Positions 63,924 to 64,000 of a DNA stretch of 64,000 nt are shown in pieces; within the stretch, counting starts at the first letter, position 1; each line of letters opens with the position of its first letter. Source of the DNA: Durusdinium trenchii (taxonomy: Eukaryota; Sar; Dinophyceae; Suessiales; Symbiodiniaceae). The position numbers and the translations under genes were made by a program. Location: NCBI GenBank assembly GCA_963970005.1, contig CAXAMN010026428.1, forward strand, positions 610,539 through 674,538. The letters are read 5' to 3'. The notes beneath the pieces were generated by a model, which saw nothing but the letters and a program-made list of their open reading frames with translations, did no database searches and was not told the DNA's origin.

Positions 63924-64000
63924 TGACGTACCCACGGTCCGCTCGCCCTCTACGCGGCTTCTCCCAACATGGCGTAAAAGGTGCCACTGTGAGCACGGTC
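63924..64000 (-). repeat. 5' LTR of element D (cut by window edge)
   Basis: The 77 visible bases match 61880-61956 with two transitions. By comparison with the 3' copy, about 85 bases lie outside the window. Confidence 0.8.

Larger units (their letters stand above)
61880..64000 (-). mobile_element. Internally deleted Ty1/copia element D with LTRs
   Basis: Read on the - strand: 5' LTR (from beyond 64000 to 63924), primer-binding-like site, gag, then directly the C-terminal RT, RNase H, and the 3' LTR (about 62041-61880). Protease, integrase and the RT fingers are missing. The visible 77 bases of both LTRs differ at two positions only, so this is the youngest-looking element in the window. The LTR ends in CA, and the tract before the 3' LTR is purine-rich. 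Frames are broken within gag and between RT and RNase H. Confidence 0.8.

Overview
The window reads as nuclear DNA of a dinoflagellate, most likely a Symbiodiniaceae-type symbiont. This rests on four things: several degenerate Ty1/copia polyproteins carrying a methyltransferase-like domain, many pentatricopeptide-repeat (PPR) motifs of the 'ISACEK' type on scattered short exons, coding segments that begin after AG|G acceptors, and a heavy load of short dispersed repeats built on CTACTAG words. This assignment comes from family knowledge and was not checked against a database. There is no operon structure, rRNA or convincing intact tRNA. Only three loci carry clear single-copy protein domains: a Kv-type channel, a PIN/NYN-like RING protein and EF-hand genes.

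Layout. 1-5509: a copia retroelement on the + strand, broken by frameshifts and stops, with SAP-like, methyltransferase-like, integrase, reverse transcriptase (RT) and RNase H parts. 5792-7630: a second copia remnant with a zinc-knuckle-like region, another methyltransferase-like domain and the start of RT. 8581-8748: a coiled-coil last exon. 10-15 kb: diverged repeat families and a 0.9 kb purine-rich tract. 16.27-17.53 kb: the 3' half of a third copia element. 19.06-21.26 kb: short exons of an EF-hand-like gene. 22.0-22.7 kb: a perfect 41-bp inverted repeat followed by a 21-bp minisatellite array. 25.0-30.5 kb and 35.1-38.3 kb: two clusters of PPR exons. 32.27-33.42 kb: the Kv-like channel. 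40.0-40.8 kb: a CTG/CTTCTG repeat containing a 400-base gap. 41.9 kb: a tRNA-like Pol III promoter on the - strand. 47.39-48.06 kb: a second 21-bp minisatellite array in the opposite orientation. 50.08-50.42 kb: a 102-bp foldback. 52.19-52.90 kb: the RING gene. 58.95-59.36 kb: an EF-hand exon. 60.4-60.85 kb: palindromic GGGTTTT/AAAACCC repeats. 61.88-64.00 kb: an internally deleted copia element on the - strand whose two LTR copies are visible and nearly identical.

The genes form no evident pathway. The region looks like an intron-rich gene landscape repeatedly hit by retroelements. The best leads for something undescribed are the methyltransferase-like domain in two copia families, the modular CTACTAG repeat system with its perfect foldback, the 102-bp foldback in a field of TTTTGTAGAG motifs, and the PIN/NYN-like plus RING gene. 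Many coding segments have no ATG and fewer than 60 codons. They were called by eye from residue composition and splice-like borders, so their confidence is low to moderate.
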